Assembly (NCBI GenBank): GCA_025357975.1 | Contig: JANYKY010000253.1 | Span: 1-8,235, forward strand | Origin: Gemmatimonadaceae bacterium | GTDB lineage: Bacteria > Gemmatimonadota > Gemmatimonadetes > Gemmatimonadales > Gemmatimonadaceae | Direction: 5' to 3' | Length of the DNA stretch: 8,235 nt | Shown here: piece by piece, positions 6,739 through 8,235 of the stretch | Layout of the letters: each line of letters begins with the position of its first letter | Position numbering within the stretch: position 1 is the first letter of the stretch | Program-made: the position numbers and the translations under genes | Notes under the pieces: generated by a model | Told to the model about the DNA's origin: nothing | Seen by the model: only the letters and a program-made list of their open reading frames with translations | Databases searched by the model: none

Positions 6739-6776
6739 GTGAGTCCGGCTCGATCTTCATCTGAGCCGGATCTCAC
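6739..6776. repeat. Strong hairpin with 13-bp stem and one bulge
   Basis: GTGAGTCCGGCTC (6739-6751) pairs with GAGCCGGATCTCAC (6763-6776), leaving a single bulged T at 6771 and an 11-base loop. No T run follows, so it is not a typical intrinsic terminator. It sits about 50 bases before the predicted groES -35 box; a role as transcript 3' end, processing site or operator cannot be told from the sequence. Confidence 0.7.
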
Positions 6777-6790
6777 GGAATCTCACGGAG
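6771..6790. repeat. Tandem 10-mer duplication TCTCACGGA(A/G)
   Basis: TCTCACGGAA (6771-6780) is followed directly by TCTCACGGAG (6781-6790). The first copy overlaps the right arm of the hairpin 6739-6776. Confidence 0.7.
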
Positions 6791-6825
6791 TCCCTGTTTC
6801 TGATGGGTTGAGGGGCTTGAACGGC

Positions 6826-6854
6826 TTGAAATCGGGATTCGGACCCGATAGGTT
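6826..6854 (+). promoter_or_regulatory. Candidate sigma70-type promoter of groESL
   Basis: TTGAAA (6826-6831) and TAGGTT (6849-6854) are separated by 17 bases. Transcription would then start near 6861-6863, right at the left arm of CIRCE, the usual geometry for HrcA control. The -10 box is a poor match to TATAAT, so this is a placement guess supported mainly by its position relative to CIRCE. Confidence 0.45.
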
Positions 6855-6855
6855 G

Positions 6856-6900
6856 AAGGTCGTTAGCACTCGACACCAGAGAGTGCTAACGACCTTTTTT
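6856..6900 (+). terminator. Terminator-like extended CIRCE hairpin in the groES leader
   Basis: The CIRCE arms extended by AAGGTCG/CGACCTT give a 16-bp perfect stem with a 9-base loop, ending in T6 (6895-6900; the first two T residues belong to the stem). By shape this is a good intrinsic terminator placed between the predicted transcription start and groES. Whether it terminates, attenuates, stabilises the leader RNA or is simply a longer operator is unknown. Confidence 0.4.
6863..6889. promoter_or_regulatory. CIRCE operator (HrcA binding site) of groESL
   Basis: TTAGCACTC (6863-6871), nine bases, then GAGTGCTAA (6881-6889) is an exact match to the CIRCE consensus TTAGCACTC-N9-GAGTGCTAA. 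In many bacteria the repressor HrcA binds this inverted repeat and blocks groESL transcription until heat or unfolded protein titrates the GroE system that keeps HrcA active. Here the arms continue outward to a 16-bp perfect stem (6856-6871 with 6881-6896). The hrcA gene is not in the window. Confidence 0.97.
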
Positions 6901-6917
6901 CTCAAGCCATTCTCAGC

Positions 6918-6923
6918 AGGAGG
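6918..6923 (+). promoter_or_regulatory. Shine-Dalgarno sequence of groES
   Basis: AGGAGG lies ten bases before ATG 6934. The in-frame ATG at 6925 is only one base from it and therefore unsuitable, which settles the start at 6934. Confidence 0.8.
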
Positions 6924-6933
6924 GATGCACAAT

Positions 6934-8235
<1,302 letters not shown>

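Noticed and set aside
6540..6776. 78-residue minus-strand reading frame ending in a hydrophobic stretch
   Set aside because: It is made almost entirely of the repeat block, has no Shine-Dalgarno site that I see, and its apparent membrane segment comes from the A-rich tandem repeat read in reverse.
6739..6933. Extension of groES upstream to a start at 6739
   Set aside because: It would translate the promoter region and CIRCE; GroES length and the Shine-Dalgarno site fix the start at 6934.

Overview
The window reads as ordinary chromosome of a Gram-negative bacterium with moderately high GC. My best guess is Gemmatimonadota, with Acidobacteriota or a neighbouring phylum as the alternative. The reasons are a bacillithiol gene (bshA) and a type III pantothenate kinase (coaX) together with a large outer-membrane receptor that carries a carboxypeptidase-regulatory-like domain, plus a CIRCE-controlled groESL operon. 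This assignment is inference from gene content; no sequence search was possible. Every gene found lies on the + strand.

Left part (1-3889): a tightly packed housekeeping run of five genes, miaA (3' part only), bshA, uppP, birA (group I, no DNA-binding domain) and coaX. The junctions are a 4-nt overlap, a 6-nt gap, an 8-nt overlap and a 4-nt overlap, so this is almost certainly one transcript with translational coupling. Only bshA has an obvious Shine-Dalgarno sequence; bshA starts at TTG and birA at GTG. The products serve tRNA modification, low-molecular-weight thiol synthesis, recycling of the cell-wall lipid carrier, biotin attachment and CoA synthesis.

Middle (3890-6528): a 140-bp spacer without a convincing promoter or terminator, then an 832-residue outer-membrane beta-barrel receptor of the TonB-dependent type. 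It has a signal peptide, a regulatory-like beta-sandwich, a plug and a barrel. No gene for its substrate is linked, so the ligand is unknown.

Spacer 6529-6933 (about 400 bp, no gene): the most structured non-coding part of the window. It holds an A-rich tandem repeat, a mosaic of direct and inverted repeats built on the core ACGGATCAGAAGC, a separate strong hairpin (6739-6776), a 10-mer tandem duplication, a candidate sigma70-type promoter and a perfect CIRCE operator. The CIRCE arms extend to 16 bp and are followed by six T residues.

Right part (6934-8235): groES (complete) and groEL (first 328 codons; it runs off the window). These form the standard chaperonin operon, predicted to be repressed by HrcA at CIRCE. 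I see no clearly new biological system. The best leads are the repeat mosaic behind the receptor gene and the terminator-like CIRCE hairpin in the groESL leader.
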